Shown: positions 1 to 6,585, counted from the stretch's first letter. The stretch is DNA of 9,088 nucleotides from Pseudomonadota bacterium (GCA_023393895.1 JAEXBT010000219.1:1-9088); one strand, 5' to 3'. Program-made: numbers and translations. Notes: generated by a model not told the origin, from the letters alone.

Positions 1-123
1 GTCGTAGCTCGGCACCAGGTCGTAGCCTTCCACCTTCAGCTGGGTGAGGATGCGTTCGGAATCGACCAGCGCCTTCGGGCAACCGAGGCTGACGAAACCG
101 ACCTTGGGCTGGGCTTGGGACAT
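1..123 (-). CDS. rimO: Ribosomal protein S12 methylthiotransferase RimO, N-terminal fragment
   Basis: Only the first 41 codons lie in the window; the gene continues past the left edge. RimO is a radical-SAM enzyme that adds a methylthio group to a conserved aspartate of ribosomal protein S12 in the cytoplasm. The visible residues include [16 protein letters not shown] (residues 8-23), the start of the N-terminal MTTase domain. Cys15 is the first ligand of the accessory [4Fe-4S] cluster. The [11 protein letters not shown] wording favours RimO over its paralogue MiaB. The radical-SAM CxxxCxxC motif and the TRAM domain are outside the window. Start is the ATG at 121-123; a perfect TATAAT lies 27 nt upstream, but the Shine-Dalgarno is weak (GGCGG). 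The gene is transcribed divergently from the hydrolase gene starting at 211. Confidence 0.88.
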   Translation of the reverse strand, partial: MSQAQPKVGFVSLGCPKALVDSERILTQLKVEGYDLVPSYD

Positions 124-150
124 CACGGAACCGCCGGGGATAGGCCGCGG

Positions 151-156
151 ATTATA
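151..156 (-). promoter_or_regulatory. Candidate -10 element for rimO
   Basis: Read on the minus strand this is TATAAT, a perfect sigma-70 -10 hexamer in otherwise GC-rich DNA, 27 nt before the rimO ATG. No good -35 hexamer is visible at 16-18 bp upstream, so the promoter call rests on the -10 and its position. Confidence 0.5.
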
Positions 157-178
157 CGGGGCCGCGACATTGGGGCCG

Positions 179-184
179 TAGAAT
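179..184 (+). promoter_or_regulatory. Candidate -10 element for the hydrolase operon
   Basis: TAGAAT on the plus strand lies 26 nt before the ATG at 211. It matches the -10 consensus at five of six positions. The expected -35 position (about 156-161) holds no good match and overlaps the rimO -10 on the other strand, so the two divergent promoters would compete for polymerase. A direct repeat GGGGCCG at 158-164 and 172-178 lies between the two -10 boxes. Confidence 0.35.
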
Positions 185-198
185 CCCCTGACCTGCAC

Positions 199-205
199 GA
201 GGAGG
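199..205 (+). promoter_or_regulatory. Shine-Dalgarno site that fixes the hydrolase start
   Basis: GAGGAGG, 5 nt before the ATG at 211, is a near-perfect complement of the 16S 3' end. It selects 211 over the in-frame upstream start at 115, whose extra 32 residues would run through the promoter region and into the rimO start. Confidence 0.8.
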
Positions 206-210
206 CGACG

Positions 211-879
211 ATGGCCCACTGGATCCAGCTGCACACGCCGCATGGCGATGTCGCCGCGTGGCACGTCGCGCCCGCGCGCGAGCCACTCGGGGCGGTCATC
301 GTGGTGCAGGAGATCTTCGGTGCCAACGCGCACGTCCGCGATGTCGCCCGGCGGCTGGCCGATGCCGGTTTCCTCGCGCTGGCACCGGCGATGTTCGACC
401 CCGTTGAGGCGGGCGTGGAGCTGGACTACGACAAGGCGGGCATGGCGCGCGGCCGCGCACTCGCAGGCGAGCTCGGCTTCGAGGCCGCGGTGGAGATCCT
501 TCGCAGTGCCGCCCAGTGGCTACGCGAAGCCGGCCATGAGAACGCTGTCATCGGCTTCTGCTGGGGCGGAAGCGTGGCCCTGCTCGCCAACACCCGGCTC
601 GGCCTGCCGGCGGTCAGCTACTACGGCGCCCGCAGCGTCCCGTTCCTGCACGAACCTCTGCAGGCACCGATGCTGTTCCACTTCGGCGCCGAGGATGCCT
701 CGATCCCGCGCGAAGACATCGAACGCCATCGCCAGGCCTACCCCGAGGCCGAAATCCACGTTTACGAAGGCGCTGGCCACGCGTTCAACCGTGACATCGA
801 TCCGAGCCATCACGCGCCCGAGGCTGCCGCGGTCGCCTGGCAGCGCAGCCTCGACTTCCTGGGAGATGCCCTCGCATGA
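211..879 (+). CDS. Dienelactone hydrolase family protein
   Basis: A 222-residue cytoplasmic alpha/beta-hydrolase of the dienelactone hydrolase (DLH, carboxymethylenebutenolidase-like) family. The Cys-Asp-His triad is readable: Cys117 in the nucleophile elbow GFCWGGS, Asp162 in FGAEDASIP, and His190 in GAGHAFNRD. Glu34 in QEIFG matches the conserved glutamate that activates the cysteine in Pseudomonas DLH. No signal peptide is seen. The length fits the family, usually about 230 residues. The substrate cannot be told from sequence, and no catechol-pathway genes lie nearby, so a role in chlorocatechol breakdown is not implied; members of this family act on varied lactones and esters. The stop codon overlaps the start of the HIT gene (ATGA, 876-879), so translation is probably coupled. 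Confidence 0.9.
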   Translation: MAHWIQLHTPHGDVAAWHVAPAREPLGAVIVVQEIFGANAHVRDVARRLADAGFLALAPAMFDPVEAGVELDYDKAGMARGRALAGELGFEAAVEILRSAAQWLREAGHENAVIGFCWGGSVALLANTRLGLPAVSYYGARSVPFLHEPLQAPMLFHFGAEDASIPREDIERHRQAYPEAEIHVYEGAGHAFNRDIDPSHHAPEAAAVAWQRSLDFLGDALA

Positions 880-1313
880 CCAACGATTTCAAGATGGACC
901 CGCGCCTGGCCGCGGATACCCACCCGCTGGCCAAGTGGCCGCTGTGTGATGTCCTGCTGATGGACGACGCCCGCTATCCGTGGCTGGTGCTGGTGCCGCG
1001 CGTGGCCGGCGCGCGCGAACTGATCGACCTGGATGAAAGCTCACGGGTCCAGTTGCGCAAGGAAACCGATGCCGCGGCCGAAAGCCTGCGTACCGTGCTG
1101 TCGCCGGACAAGCTCAACGTCGCCGCGCTCGGCAACGTGGTCGAGCAACTGCACGTGCATGTCATCGCCCGCTTCGGCAATGATGATGCGTGGCCGAAGC
1201 CGGTGTGGGGGGTGCATCCGGCCATCCCCCGCGATGCCGAGGCGCGCGACGCATTGATCGAACGCCTGCGCGCTGCCCTGCCCGCCTTCGCCTTCGAGGA
1301 GTCCCCGCAATGA
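876..1313 (+). CDS. HIT-family protein with a QxHxHxx motif
   Basis: A 145-residue protein of the histidine-triad superfamily of nucleotide hydrolases and transferases. The core reads LGNVVEQLHVHVIARF around residues 86-100. The motif is Q91-L-H93-V-H95-V-I rather than the usual HxHxHxx: the first histidine is glutamine, while H93, which aligns with the catalytic histidine of Hint1 (H112), and H95 are kept. The N-terminal half carries YPWLVLVPR (residues 34-42), typical of the HIT fold's strands. Members normally cleave nucleoside phosphoramidates, dinucleoside polyphosphates or similar phosphate esters; the substrate here is unknown. The start overlaps the hydrolase stop, with GGGAGA at 861-866 as ribosome site, and its own stop overlaps the next start (ATGA at 1310-1313). 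Confidence 0.85.
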   Translation: MTNDFKMDPRLAADTHPLAKWPLCDVLLMDDARYPWLVLVPRVAGARELIDLDESSRVQLRKETDAAAESLRTVLSPDKLNVAALGNVVEQLHVHVIARFGNDDAWPKPVWGVHPAIPRDAEARDALIERLRAALPAFAFEESPQ

Positions 1314-1603
1314 AAGCGTTGTTCGCCGCCCTGGTATTGAGCCTGTGCCTCGCCACGCCCGCGCAGGCGCGCCTGTTCGGCAAGTCACCGGAGAAGGCGG
1401 CGGCCGAGGCTGCGCAGCAGAACATCCCCGCGGTCACGATCTGGGTCGATGCGACGTGGGGCTTCCGCAACCAGGGCGCCGCCAACAGCCTGAGTGCCGC
1501 CCATCGCGCCTTCTATGCGCAGGGCTACAGGGTGGTGAGCGTGGAGCCCTACATCGAGAACGGTGATCTGCAGGGCTTCTTCGTCACCTACGAACGCCGC
1601 TGA
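1310..1603 (+). CDS. Small secreted protein of unknown function
   Basis: A 97-residue protein I do not recognise. Residues 1-20 form a classical Sec signal peptide: a lysine at position 2, a hydrophobic core, then a TPAQA cleavage site before Arg21. The mature chain of about 77 residues has no cysteines and no further membrane segment. It opens with a charged, alanine-rich helix (KSPEKAAAEAAQQN) and ends in strand-like stretches (YRVVSVEPYIENGD, FFVTYERR). The pattern of a helix followed by 'G-Y/W-xVVSV ... FF' recalls short DUF4177-like domains, but this is only a resemblance. Start choice: ATG at 1310 overlaps the HIT stop and has GAGGA at 1296-1300; a longer in-frame start at 1190 would lie inside the HIT gene and lose the signal peptide. 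Third gene of the coupled trio; probably exported to the periplasm. Confidence 0.75.
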   Translation: MKALFAALVLSLCLATPAQARLFGKSPEKAAAEAAQQNIPAVTIWVDATWGFRNQGAANSLSAAHRAFYAQGYRVVSVEPYIENGDLQGFFVTYERR

Positions 1604-1614
1604 CACCGAGCGCG

Positions 1615-1806
1615 CTACAGAACGCCACGTCGCTTCTCGACAAGCCAAAGCCCGAGCCCGGCAGCCGCCCCGATCGCGAACGACAGCGGCCAGCCCAGCG
1701 GGCTCAGCCAGCCGACCAGACCGGCCACGAGCAGCCCGAACACCACGAACTGGCTGTAGCGCCAGCGGCTCTCGCGGAAACTGCGCCCGACGTTGGTGGG
1801 GTCCAT
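1615..1806 (-). CDS. Small two-helix membrane protein of unknown function
   Basis: A 63-residue protein with no family I can name. It has two predicted membrane helices, about residues 19-36 and 39-57, joined by a tight SPLGWP turn. Arginines at 8, 11, 14 and 16 and the KRR at 58-60 put both ends on the cytoplasmic side by the positive-inside rule, giving an inner-membrane hairpin. The ATG lies 8 nt after the dcd stop, with TGAGG, which includes that stop, as a plausible ribosome site; it is probably the last gene of an mrp-dcd transcript. It ends 11 bp from the convergent secreted-protein gene, with no terminator between. The short length leaves some doubt that it is expressed. Confidence 0.62.
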   Translation of the reverse strand: MDPTNVGRSFRESRWRYSQFVVFGLLVAGLVGWLSPLGWPLSFAIGAAAGLGLWLVEKRRGVL

Positions 1807-1814
1807 GCTGCGCC

Positions 1815-2387
1815 TCAGGTCCTCGGCAGGGTGACGCCGGTCTGGCCCTGGTACTTGCCACCCCGATCCCGGTACGAGGTCTCGCAGACGTCATCGGCAT
1901 CGGACTGGAAGAACAGCATCTGCGCAACGCCCTCGTTGGCGTAGATGCGCGCAGGCAACGGCGTGGTATTGGAGAACTCGAGCGTCACGTGCCCTTCCCA
2001 TTCGGGTTCGAGCGGGGTCACGTTGACGATGATCCCGCAGCGCGCGTAGGTACTCTTGCCGAGGCAGACCACCAGCGTGTCGCGCGGGATGCGGAAGTAC
2101 TCCACCGTGCGAGCCAACGCGAAGGAGTTGGGCGGGATGATGCAGACGTCCGAATCCACATCCACGAAGCTGTCAGGATCGAAGTGCTTCGGATCGACGA
2201 TCGTCGAGTTGATGTTGGTGAAGATCTTGAACTCGCGCGCACAGCGCACGTCATAGCCGTAGCTGGAGGTGCCATAGCTGACGATGCGCTCGCCGTTGGC
2301 GTGCTTGACCTGTCCCGGCTCGAACGGCTCGATCATGCCGTGCTGCTCGGCCATGCGACGGATCCAGCGGTCGCTCTTGATGCTCAT
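1815..2387 (-). CDS. dcd: dCTP deaminase
   Basis: A 190-residue enzyme converting dCTP to dUTP and ammonia, the main bacterial route to dUMP and so to thymidylate; it acts as a cytoplasmic trimer. The sequence is near full family length (E. coli 193) and shows SSYGYDVRC at 41-49, [11 protein letters not shown] at 109-119 with Ser112 and Arg116, [17 protein letters not shown] at 124-140 with Glu137 as the catalytic glutamate (E138 in E. coli), and the C-terminal substrate-lid segment [13 protein letters not shown] at 176-188. Ribosome site GGAGAG is just before the ATG. A TACAAT box 30 nt upstream may give dcd its own promoter, although it also follows mrp by 42 bp. The monofunctional deaminase is the likelier call over the bifunctional DCD-DUT form found in archaea and some other bacteria. 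Confidence 0.95.
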   Translation of the reverse strand: MSIKSDRWIRRMAEQHGMIEPFEPGQVKHANGERIVSYGTSSYGYDVRCAREFKIFTNINSTIVDPKHFDPDSFVDVDSDVCIIPPNSFALARTVEYFRIPRDTLVVCLGKSTYARCGIIVNVTPLEPEWEGHVTLEFSNTTPLPARIYANEGVAQMLFFQSDADDVCETSYRDRGGKYQGQTGVTLPRT

Positions 2388-2417
2388 CGACTCTCCAGGG
2401 CGCGGGGCGAAAGCGCG

Positions 2418-2423
2418 ATTGTA
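2418..2423 (-). promoter_or_regulatory. Candidate internal -10 element for dcd
   Basis: TACAAT on the minus strand in the 42-bp mrp-dcd gap, 30 nt before the dcd ATG. It matches the -10 consensus at five of six positions. No -35 of note is seen; the upstream part would lie in the mrp 3' end. Confidence 0.35.
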
Positions 2424-2429
2424 AGGCGC

Positions 2430-3275
2430 TCAGACCAGCGTGGCCGAAATCGGCATCGGCGCGCGCGGGCGCTTCGCCAGCTCATCGAGGAGGCGCCGCG
2501 CCGCCTCGCGGTAGGCGGCCGCCGCCGCGGAATCGGGTTCGGCCAGCACCACCGGCGTGCCGGCATCGCCGCGTTCGCGGATGCGGATGTCGAGCGGCAG
2601 CGCGCCCAGCATCGGCACCCCGTACTGCGCAGCCATGCGCTCGCCACCGCCCTCGCCGAACACGTGTTCGGCATGCCCGCATTGCGAACAGGTATGCACC
2701 GCCATGTTCTCGATCAGCCCGAGCACCGGCACTTCGACCTTCTCGAACATCTTCAAGGCCTTCTTCGCATCCAGCGTGGCGATGTCCTGTGGTGTGGTGA
2801 TGATCACCGCGCCGGCGACCGGGATCTTCTGCGCCAGGGTCAGCTGGATGTCGCCGGTGCCCGGCGGCAGGTCGACAACGAGGATGTCGAGGTCACCCCA
2901 GCGCGTATCGTTGAACAGTTGTGTCAGAGCGGACGTCACCATCGGGCCGCGCCAGATCATAGGCGTATCCTGGTCCACCAGCAGGCCGATCGACATCGAC
3001 TCAAGGCCGTGCGAGCGCTTGGGCTCGATCGTCTTGCCGTCCGGGCTGTCCGGCTTGCCCGACACCCCCAGCATCATCGGGATGCTCGGTCCATAGATGT
3101 CTGCATCAAGCACCCCCACGCGCAGGCCTTCCTGCGTCAGCGCGGCGGCCAGGTTGACCGCGGTGGTGGACTTCCCGACCCCGCCCTTGCCTGAGCCAAC
3201 CACGATCACGTTGCGGATGTGGGAATGCAATGGGAGGTCGCGCTGAACTGCGTGCGGGGGAAGCGGGATGTTCAT
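2430..3275 (-). CDS. mrp: Mrp/ApbC-type iron-sulfur cluster carrier ATPase
   Basis: A 281-residue P-loop NTPase of the Mrp/NBP35 family (ApbC in Salmonella), which binds and hands on [4Fe-4S] clusters in the cytoplasm. Visible motifs: deviant Walker A GSGKGGVGKST at 27-37 with signature Lys30 and P-loop Lys35; DADIYGPSIP at 57-66; VVDLPPGTGD at 133-142 (Walker B/switch II); TTPQ at 160-163; IENM at 188-191; and the CxxC pair Cys196/Cys199 that bridges a cluster between two subunits. It lacks the N-terminal DUF59/MIP18-like domain found in longer homologues such as the roughly 370-residue E. coli protein. I chose the ATG at 3273-3275: conserved sequence starts soon after it, with a weak GAGAA 8 nt upstream. 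The frame stays open upstream (ATG at 3354-3356, then further), but that part is low in family-like sequence. Confidence 0.92.
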   Translation of the reverse strand: MNIPLPPHAVQRDLPLHSHIRNVIVVGSGKGGVGKSTTAVNLAAALTQEGLRVGVLDADIYGPSIPMMLGVSGKPDSPDGKTIEPKRSHGLESMSIGLLVDQDTPMIWRGPMVTSALTQLFNDTRWGDLDILVVDLPPGTGDIQLTLAQKIPVAGAVIITTPQDIATLDAKKALKMFEKVEVPVLGLIENMAVHTCSQCGHAEHVFGEGGGERMAAQYGVPMLGALPLDIRIRERGDAGTPVVLAEPDSAAAAAYREAARRLLDELAKRPRAPMPISATLV

Positions 3276-3459
3276 TAAATCGATTCTCGTGGAGGAAGAA
3301 CTGGGCACCGGCAGTGCGGAACCCGGTAACGATTCTCCTCCAAAACATTCCGGCATGAGCCCTGAGGGGAGAGCGACTACGGCTGAACCCCCGGCATCAC
3401 CCGCACAATCCCCGCTTAATTGCTGCATCGCAGCTTTCAAGATGCGGTGCCGAATGGGA

Positions 3460-3465
3460 TATAAC
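3460..3465 (+). promoter_or_regulatory. Candidate -10 element for the DUF2147 gene
   Basis: TATAAC on the plus strand, 52 nt before the ATG at 3518, in the 242-bp divergent mrp/DUF2147 gap. The -35 region has only weak candidates (TTCAAG at 3436-3441, 18 bp spacing). The same place read on the minus strand holds TTGAAA at 3435-3440, a fair -35 for the mrp direction but without a convincing partner. A short inverted repeat GCTGC-ATC-GCAGC sits at 3422-3434. Confidence 0.4.
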
Positions 3466-3506
3466 TGCGGCATCCGATGGCATGGCCACCGGGGGAGCCC
3501 ATCATC

Positions 3507-3512
3507 AGGAGA
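3507..3512 (+). promoter_or_regulatory. Shine-Dalgarno site that fixes the DUF2147 start
   Basis: AGGAGA, 5 nt before the ATG at 3518. It selects this start over the in-frame ATG at 3482, which would put 12 hydrophilic residues before the signal peptide. Confidence 0.75.
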
Positions 3513-3517
3513 TACAC

Positions 3518-3955
3518 ATGCGCAAGACGTTGTTCGTACTCGCCCTCGGCCTTGCCGCCATGCCCATGCTGGCACTGGCGCAGCAGTCGCCGGTCGGCAA
3601 GTGGAAGACCATCGATGACGAAACCGGCAAGGTCAAGTCGATCGTCGAGATCACCCAGGCCAGCAACGGCACCCTGCAGGGTCGCGTGATTGAGGTGCTG
3701 CAGTCCGACCGGGGCCCCAACCCCACCTGCGACAAGTGCAGTGGCGCCAACAAGGGCAAGCCAATCAAGGGCCTGACCATCCTCTGGGGCCTCAAGCCGG
3801 ACGGCACCGGCAAGTGGGCCGGTGGCACCGTGCTCGATCCTGCCAAGGGCAAGACTTACAAGTCCAAGCTGGAATTGAAGGATGGCGGCAAGAAGCTCGG
3901 CATGTCCGGCTGCGTGGCCTTCATCTGCCGCGAGCAGACTTGGGTCCGCGACTGA
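3518..3955 (+). CDS. Secreted DUF2147 family protein
   Basis: A 145-residue exported protein. Residues 1-21 are a Sec signal peptide (MRKTLF, hydrophobic core, ALA cleavage site before Gln22). The mature part matches the DUF2147 pattern: VGKWKTIDDETGKVKSIVEI at 26-45, LQGRVIEV at 53-60, KPIKGLTILWGLK at 81-93, a W-x-GG-x-x-LDPAKGKTYKSKLEL stretch at 100-120, and a closing REQTWVRD at 138-145. The family is predicted to form a small beta-barrel, lipocalin-like fold; its biochemical role is not established. Four cysteines, C71/C74 in PTCDKCSG and C132/C137 near the end, could form periplasmic disulfides or a metal site. It is a single-gene unit: its own -10 candidate upstream and a strong terminator 25 nt after the stop. 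Confidence 0.88.
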   Translation: MRKTLFVLALGLAAMPMLALAQQSPVGKWKTIDDETGKVKSIVEITQASNGTLQGRVIEVLQSDRGPNPTCDKCSGANKGKPIKGLTILWGLKPDGTGKWAGGTVLDPAKGKTYKSKLELKDGGKKLGMSGCVAFICREQTWVRD

Positions 3956-3976
3956 GGCCGCTGGTGTTGTTCCGAG

Positions 3977-4001
3977 AAGGCCCGGGAAACCGGGCTTTTT
4001 T
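3977..4001 (+). terminator. Rho-independent terminator after the DUF2147 gene
   Basis: GCCCGG (3980-3985), a GAAA tetraloop and CCGGGC (3990-3995) form a perfect 6-bp GC stem, followed by six T at 3996-4001. The AAG before the stem can extend pairing into the T-run. It ends the DUF2147 transcript and insulates metG, whose -35 begins 2 nt later. Confidence 0.9.
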
Positions 4002-4002
4002 G

Positions 4003-4031
4003 TTGGGACGCCGGAGTGCACATGCGATAAT
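4003..4031 (+). promoter_or_regulatory. metG promoter with extended -10
   Basis: TTGGGA (4003-4008, four of six to the -35 consensus), a 17-bp spacer, then GATAAT (4026-4031, five of six to the -10 consensus) preceded by TGC at 4023-4025, an extended -10. Predicted start of transcription is near 4038-4040, leaving a leader of only about 21-23 nt before the metG ATG. Confidence 0.65.
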
Positions 4032-4060
4032 CGCCAGCCCGTCTTCGCAGCACTGCCCGC

Positions 4061-6124
4061 ATGTCGCATCGCCCCGCCCTTGTCACCACCGCGCTTCCCT
4101 ATGCGAACGGGCCATTGCACCTTGGACACCTGGTCGGCTACATCCAGGCCGACATCTGGGTACGCGCGCGGCGGATGGCGGGCGCGACCACGCATTTCGT
4201 CTGCGCCGACGACACCCATGGCACGCCGATCATGCTGGCCGCGGAAAAGGCTGGAGTCACCCCGGAAGCCTTCATCGCCGGCGTCCAGGCCTCGCATGAG
4301 CGCGACTTCGCCGCATTTCATGTCGCCTTCGATCATTACGACTCGACCCATTCGCCGCGCAACCGGGCGCTGACCGAAGCCATCTACGCGGCGCTGGACG
4401 CGCGTGGCCACATCGGCAAGCGCACGGTGTCGCAGCTGTACGACCCCGAGCGCGGCATGTTCCTGCCCGACCGCTACGTCAAGGGCACCTGCCCCAACTG
4501 TGGTACGCCGGACCAGTATGGCGACAACTGCGAACACTGCGGCGCCGCCTATGCCCCGACCGAATTGAAGGACCCGAAATCGGTGGTGTCTGGCGCCACG
4601 CCGGTGCTGCGCGATTCGGAGCATCACTTCTTCGAGCTGGGGCAGTTCGAGGACTTCCTTCGCGAATGGCTGGCGGGCGATGTCGCGGTGCCCGGGGTCA
4701 AGGCCAAGCTCGGCGAATGGCTGGATGGCGAGGGCGGCCTGCGCCCGTGGGACATCTCGCGCGACGCCCCCTATTTCGGTTTCGGGATTCCGGGGGCGCC
4801 CAGCAAGTTCTTCTACGTCTGGCTGGATGCACCGATCGGCTACCTGTCGAGTTTCCAGGCGTTGTGCGATGCGCGTGGCCTCGATTTCCACGCCTTCCTC
4901 GGTGCCGGTTCGGAAGCCGAACTCCATCATTTCATCGGCAAGGACATCGTCAATTTCCACGGCCTGTTCTGGCCGGCCGTGCTGCACGGCTCCGGCCATC
5001 GCACGCCCACGCGCCTGCACGTCAACGGCTACCTGACCGTGGACGGCGCCAAGATGTCGAAGTCGCGCGGTACCTTCGTGATGGCGCGCACCTTCCTCGA
5101 CGCCGGCCTCAATCCCGAGGCGCTGCGCTATTACTTCGCGGCCAAGACCTCGGGCGGCGTGGATGATGTCGACCTCAACCTCGCCGACTTCGTCAGCCGG
5201 GTGAACAGCGACATCGTCGGCAAGTTCGTGAACCTCGCGAGCCGTTGCGCCGGTTTCATCGAGAAGCGCTTCGGCGGCATGCTGGCGGATGCGCTTCCGG
5301 AGCCGGCAATGCATGCCGCGTTCGTGGAACGGCTGCCGGCGATCCGCGCCGCCTATGCCGCCAACGACGCCGCGCAGGCGTTGCGCCTGATCATGGCGCT
5401 GGCCGATGAGGCAAACAAGTACATCGACGAGCGCAAGCCCTGGGTGATCGCCAAGCGGGAAGGCGCGGATGCCGAGCTGCAGGGCGTGTGCACGCAGGGC
5501 CTGAACCTGTTCCGCGTGCTGGCCCTCGCGCTGGCGCCGGTGCTGCCCGCCACCGCATCGCGCATCGAGGACTTCCTCGGCGCGCCGCTCGCGCGCTGGG
5601 AGGATGCCGATGCACCGCTGCTCGCACACCGCATCCAGCCCTACCAGCCGCTGTTCACCCGCATCGACCCCAAGCACATCGAAGCCATGACCGAAGCCAG
5701 CAAGGACACCCTGAAACCCGCCGACAAAGCCGTCACTCCCGGCAAGGCTGCCGCGACCACGCCCACGCCGGCCGCACAGGCTGATGATGCGGCGTATATC
5801 GGCATCGAGGATTTCGCCAAGCTCGACCTGCGCATCGGCAGGGTACTTGCGTGCAAGTTCGTCGAAGGCTCCGACAAGCTGCTGCGTTTCGAGCTGGACG
5901 CGGGCGAGCTCGGCCGCCGGCAGATCTTCTCCGGCATCCGCGCCAGCTACAGCGAGCCCGAGAAACTGGTCGGGCGCAATGTCGTGTTCATCGCCAACCT
6001 CGCGCCGCGCAAGATGCGTTTCGGCATGAGCGAAGGGATGATCCTTTCGGCCGGTTTCGATGGCGGTGCGTTGGCGCTGCTTGATGCCGACGCCGCTGCG
6101 CAGCCCGGCATGCCGGTGCGCTGA
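4061..6124 (+). CDS. metG: Methionyl-tRNA synthetase
   Basis: A 687-residue class I synthetase that activates methionine with ATP and charges both initiator and elongator tRNA-Met. Domains in order: Rossmann catalytic core with [11 protein letters not shown] at 13-23 (HLGH is the HIGH signature); zinc-binding connective insertion with Cys144/Cys147 and Cys157/Cys160; KMSKS at 331-335; helical anticodon-binding domain with ERKPW at 457-461, where Trp461 corresponds to the anticodon-reading tryptophan of E. coli; an Ala/Thr/Pro-rich linker at about 545-577; and a C-terminal Trbp111-like tRNA-binding, dimerising domain from about 580 (DLRIGRV) to the end. Length is normal for the two-domain form (E. 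coli 677). The start has no purine-rich ribosome site. rsxB follows after 23 bp, probably on the same transcript. Confidence 0.98.
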   Translation: MSHRPALVTTALPYANGPLHLGHLVGYIQADIWVRARRMAGATTHFVCADDTHGTPIMLAAEKAGVTPEAFIAGVQASHERDFAAFHVAFDHYDSTHSPRNRALTEAIYAALDARGHIGKRTVSQLYDPERGMFLPDRYVKGTCPNCGTPDQYGDNCEHCGAAYAPTELKDPKSVVSGATPVLRDSEHHFFELGQFEDFLREWLAGDVAVPGVKAKLGEWLDGEGGLRPWDISRDAPYFGFGIPGAPSKFFYVWLDAPIGYLSSFQALCDARGLDFHAFLGAGSEAELHHFIGKDIVNFHGLFWPAVLHGSGHRTPTRLHVNGYLTVDGAKMSKSRGTFVMARTFLDAGLNPEALRYYFAAKTSGGVDDVDLNLADFVSRVNSDIVGKFVNLASRCAGFIEKRFGGMLADALPEPAMHAAFVERLPAIRAAYAANDAAQALRLIMALADEANKYIDERKPWVIAKREGADAELQGVCTQGLNLFRVLALALAPVLPATASRIEDFLGAPLARWEDADAPLLAHRIQPYQPLFTRIDPKHIEAMTEASKDTLKPADKAVTPGKAAATTPTPAAQADDAAYIGIEDFAKLDLRIGRVLACKFVEGSDKLLRFELDAGELGRRQIFSGIRASYSEPEKLVGRNVVFIANLAPRKMRFGMSEGMILSAGFDGGALALLDADAAAQPGMPVR

Positions 6125-6147
6125 GGCCGTACCCTATCCACTTCGAG

Positions 6148-6582
6148 ATGGAGCCGCGCGCCGCCCGGGATTCCGCGGAGCTGGTGGAGCGCATCGACCG
6201 CCTGCTGCCGCAGACCCAGTGCGGACAGTGCGGTTTCGAGGGCTGCCGTCCTTACGCCGAGGCGCTGGCGCGAGGCGAGGCCGGCATCGACCACTGCCCG
6301 CCGGGTGGCGATGCCGGTGCACGCGCCCTGGCGCGCTTGCTCAACGTGCCCGACCTGCCCTACGACCGCAGCCGCGGCGAGCACCGCCCGGGCATCGTCG
6401 CGCTGATCGTGGAGGATGACTGCATCGGCTGCACCAAGTGCATCCAGGCCTGCCCGGTCGACGCCATCATCGGTGCGTCCAAACTCATGCATACGGTCAT
6501 CGCGCCGCTGTGCACGGGCTGCGAACTGTGCCTGCCGCCCTGCCCGGTGGACTGCATCGTGATGCAGCCCGTTACACCGTGA
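6148..6582 (+). CDS. rsxB: RsxB/RnfB-like ferredoxin without membrane anchor
   Basis: A 144-residue iron-sulfur protein matching the soluble part of RsxB/RnfB, the cluster-bearing subunit of the Rnf/Rsx membrane electron-transfer complex. The N-terminal FeS domain carries Cys25, Cys28, Cys33 and Cys50 ([17 protein letters not shown] ... HCPPGG). A linker of about 40 residues leads to a 2x[4Fe-4S] ferredoxin domain: Cys92/95/98/102 and Cys122/125/128 with Cys132 or Cys136, both ending in CPVD. E. coli RsxB (192 residues) starts with a membrane helix; this protein does not, and the 23 bp after metG leave no room for one. No other rsx/rnf gene lies here, so partners are unknown; a soluble electron carrier is the safest reading. 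The ribosome site is weak. The frame is open upstream into metG with no better start. It probably depends on metG transcription. Confidence 0.85.
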   Translation: MEPRAARDSAELVERIDRLLPQTQCGQCGFEGCRPYAEALARGEAGIDHCPPGGDAGARALARLLNVPDLPYDRSRGEHRPGIVALIVEDDCIGCTKCIQACPVDAIIGASKLMHTVIAPLCTGCELCLPPCPVDCIVMQPVTP

Positions 6583-6585
6583 CCC

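Noticed and set aside
115..210. N-terminal extension of the hydrolase to the in-frame start at 115
   Set aside because: It would overlap the rimO start and the candidate promoters; GAGGAGG lies right before the ATG at 211, and family homology begins there.
211..879. Calling the hydrolase a chlorocatechol-pathway dienelactone hydrolase
   Set aside because: The triad supports the family only; no aromatic-degradation genes are nearby and the family has broad substrate use.
1563..3194. A 543-codon plus-strand open frame opposite dcd and mrp
   Set aside because: Arg/His/Asp-rich composition typical of an antisense shadow; both genes beneath it are clear.
3106..3348. A possible leader ORF overlapping the mrp start in another frame
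   Set aside because: It runs on far into mrp, has no dedicated ribosome site and shows shadow-like composition.
3422..3434. GCTGC-ATC-GCAGC inverted repeat in the mrp/DUF2147 gap as an operator or terminator
   Set aside because: Short arms, no T-run, and such repeats are frequent by chance; kept only as a note in the promoter entry.
3437..5677. A 746-codon open frame on the minus strand opposite the DUF2147 gene and metG
   Set aside because: It is antisense to two well-supported genes, has no family-like motifs, and long stop-free antisense frames are common in GC-rich DNA with strong third-position GC bias.
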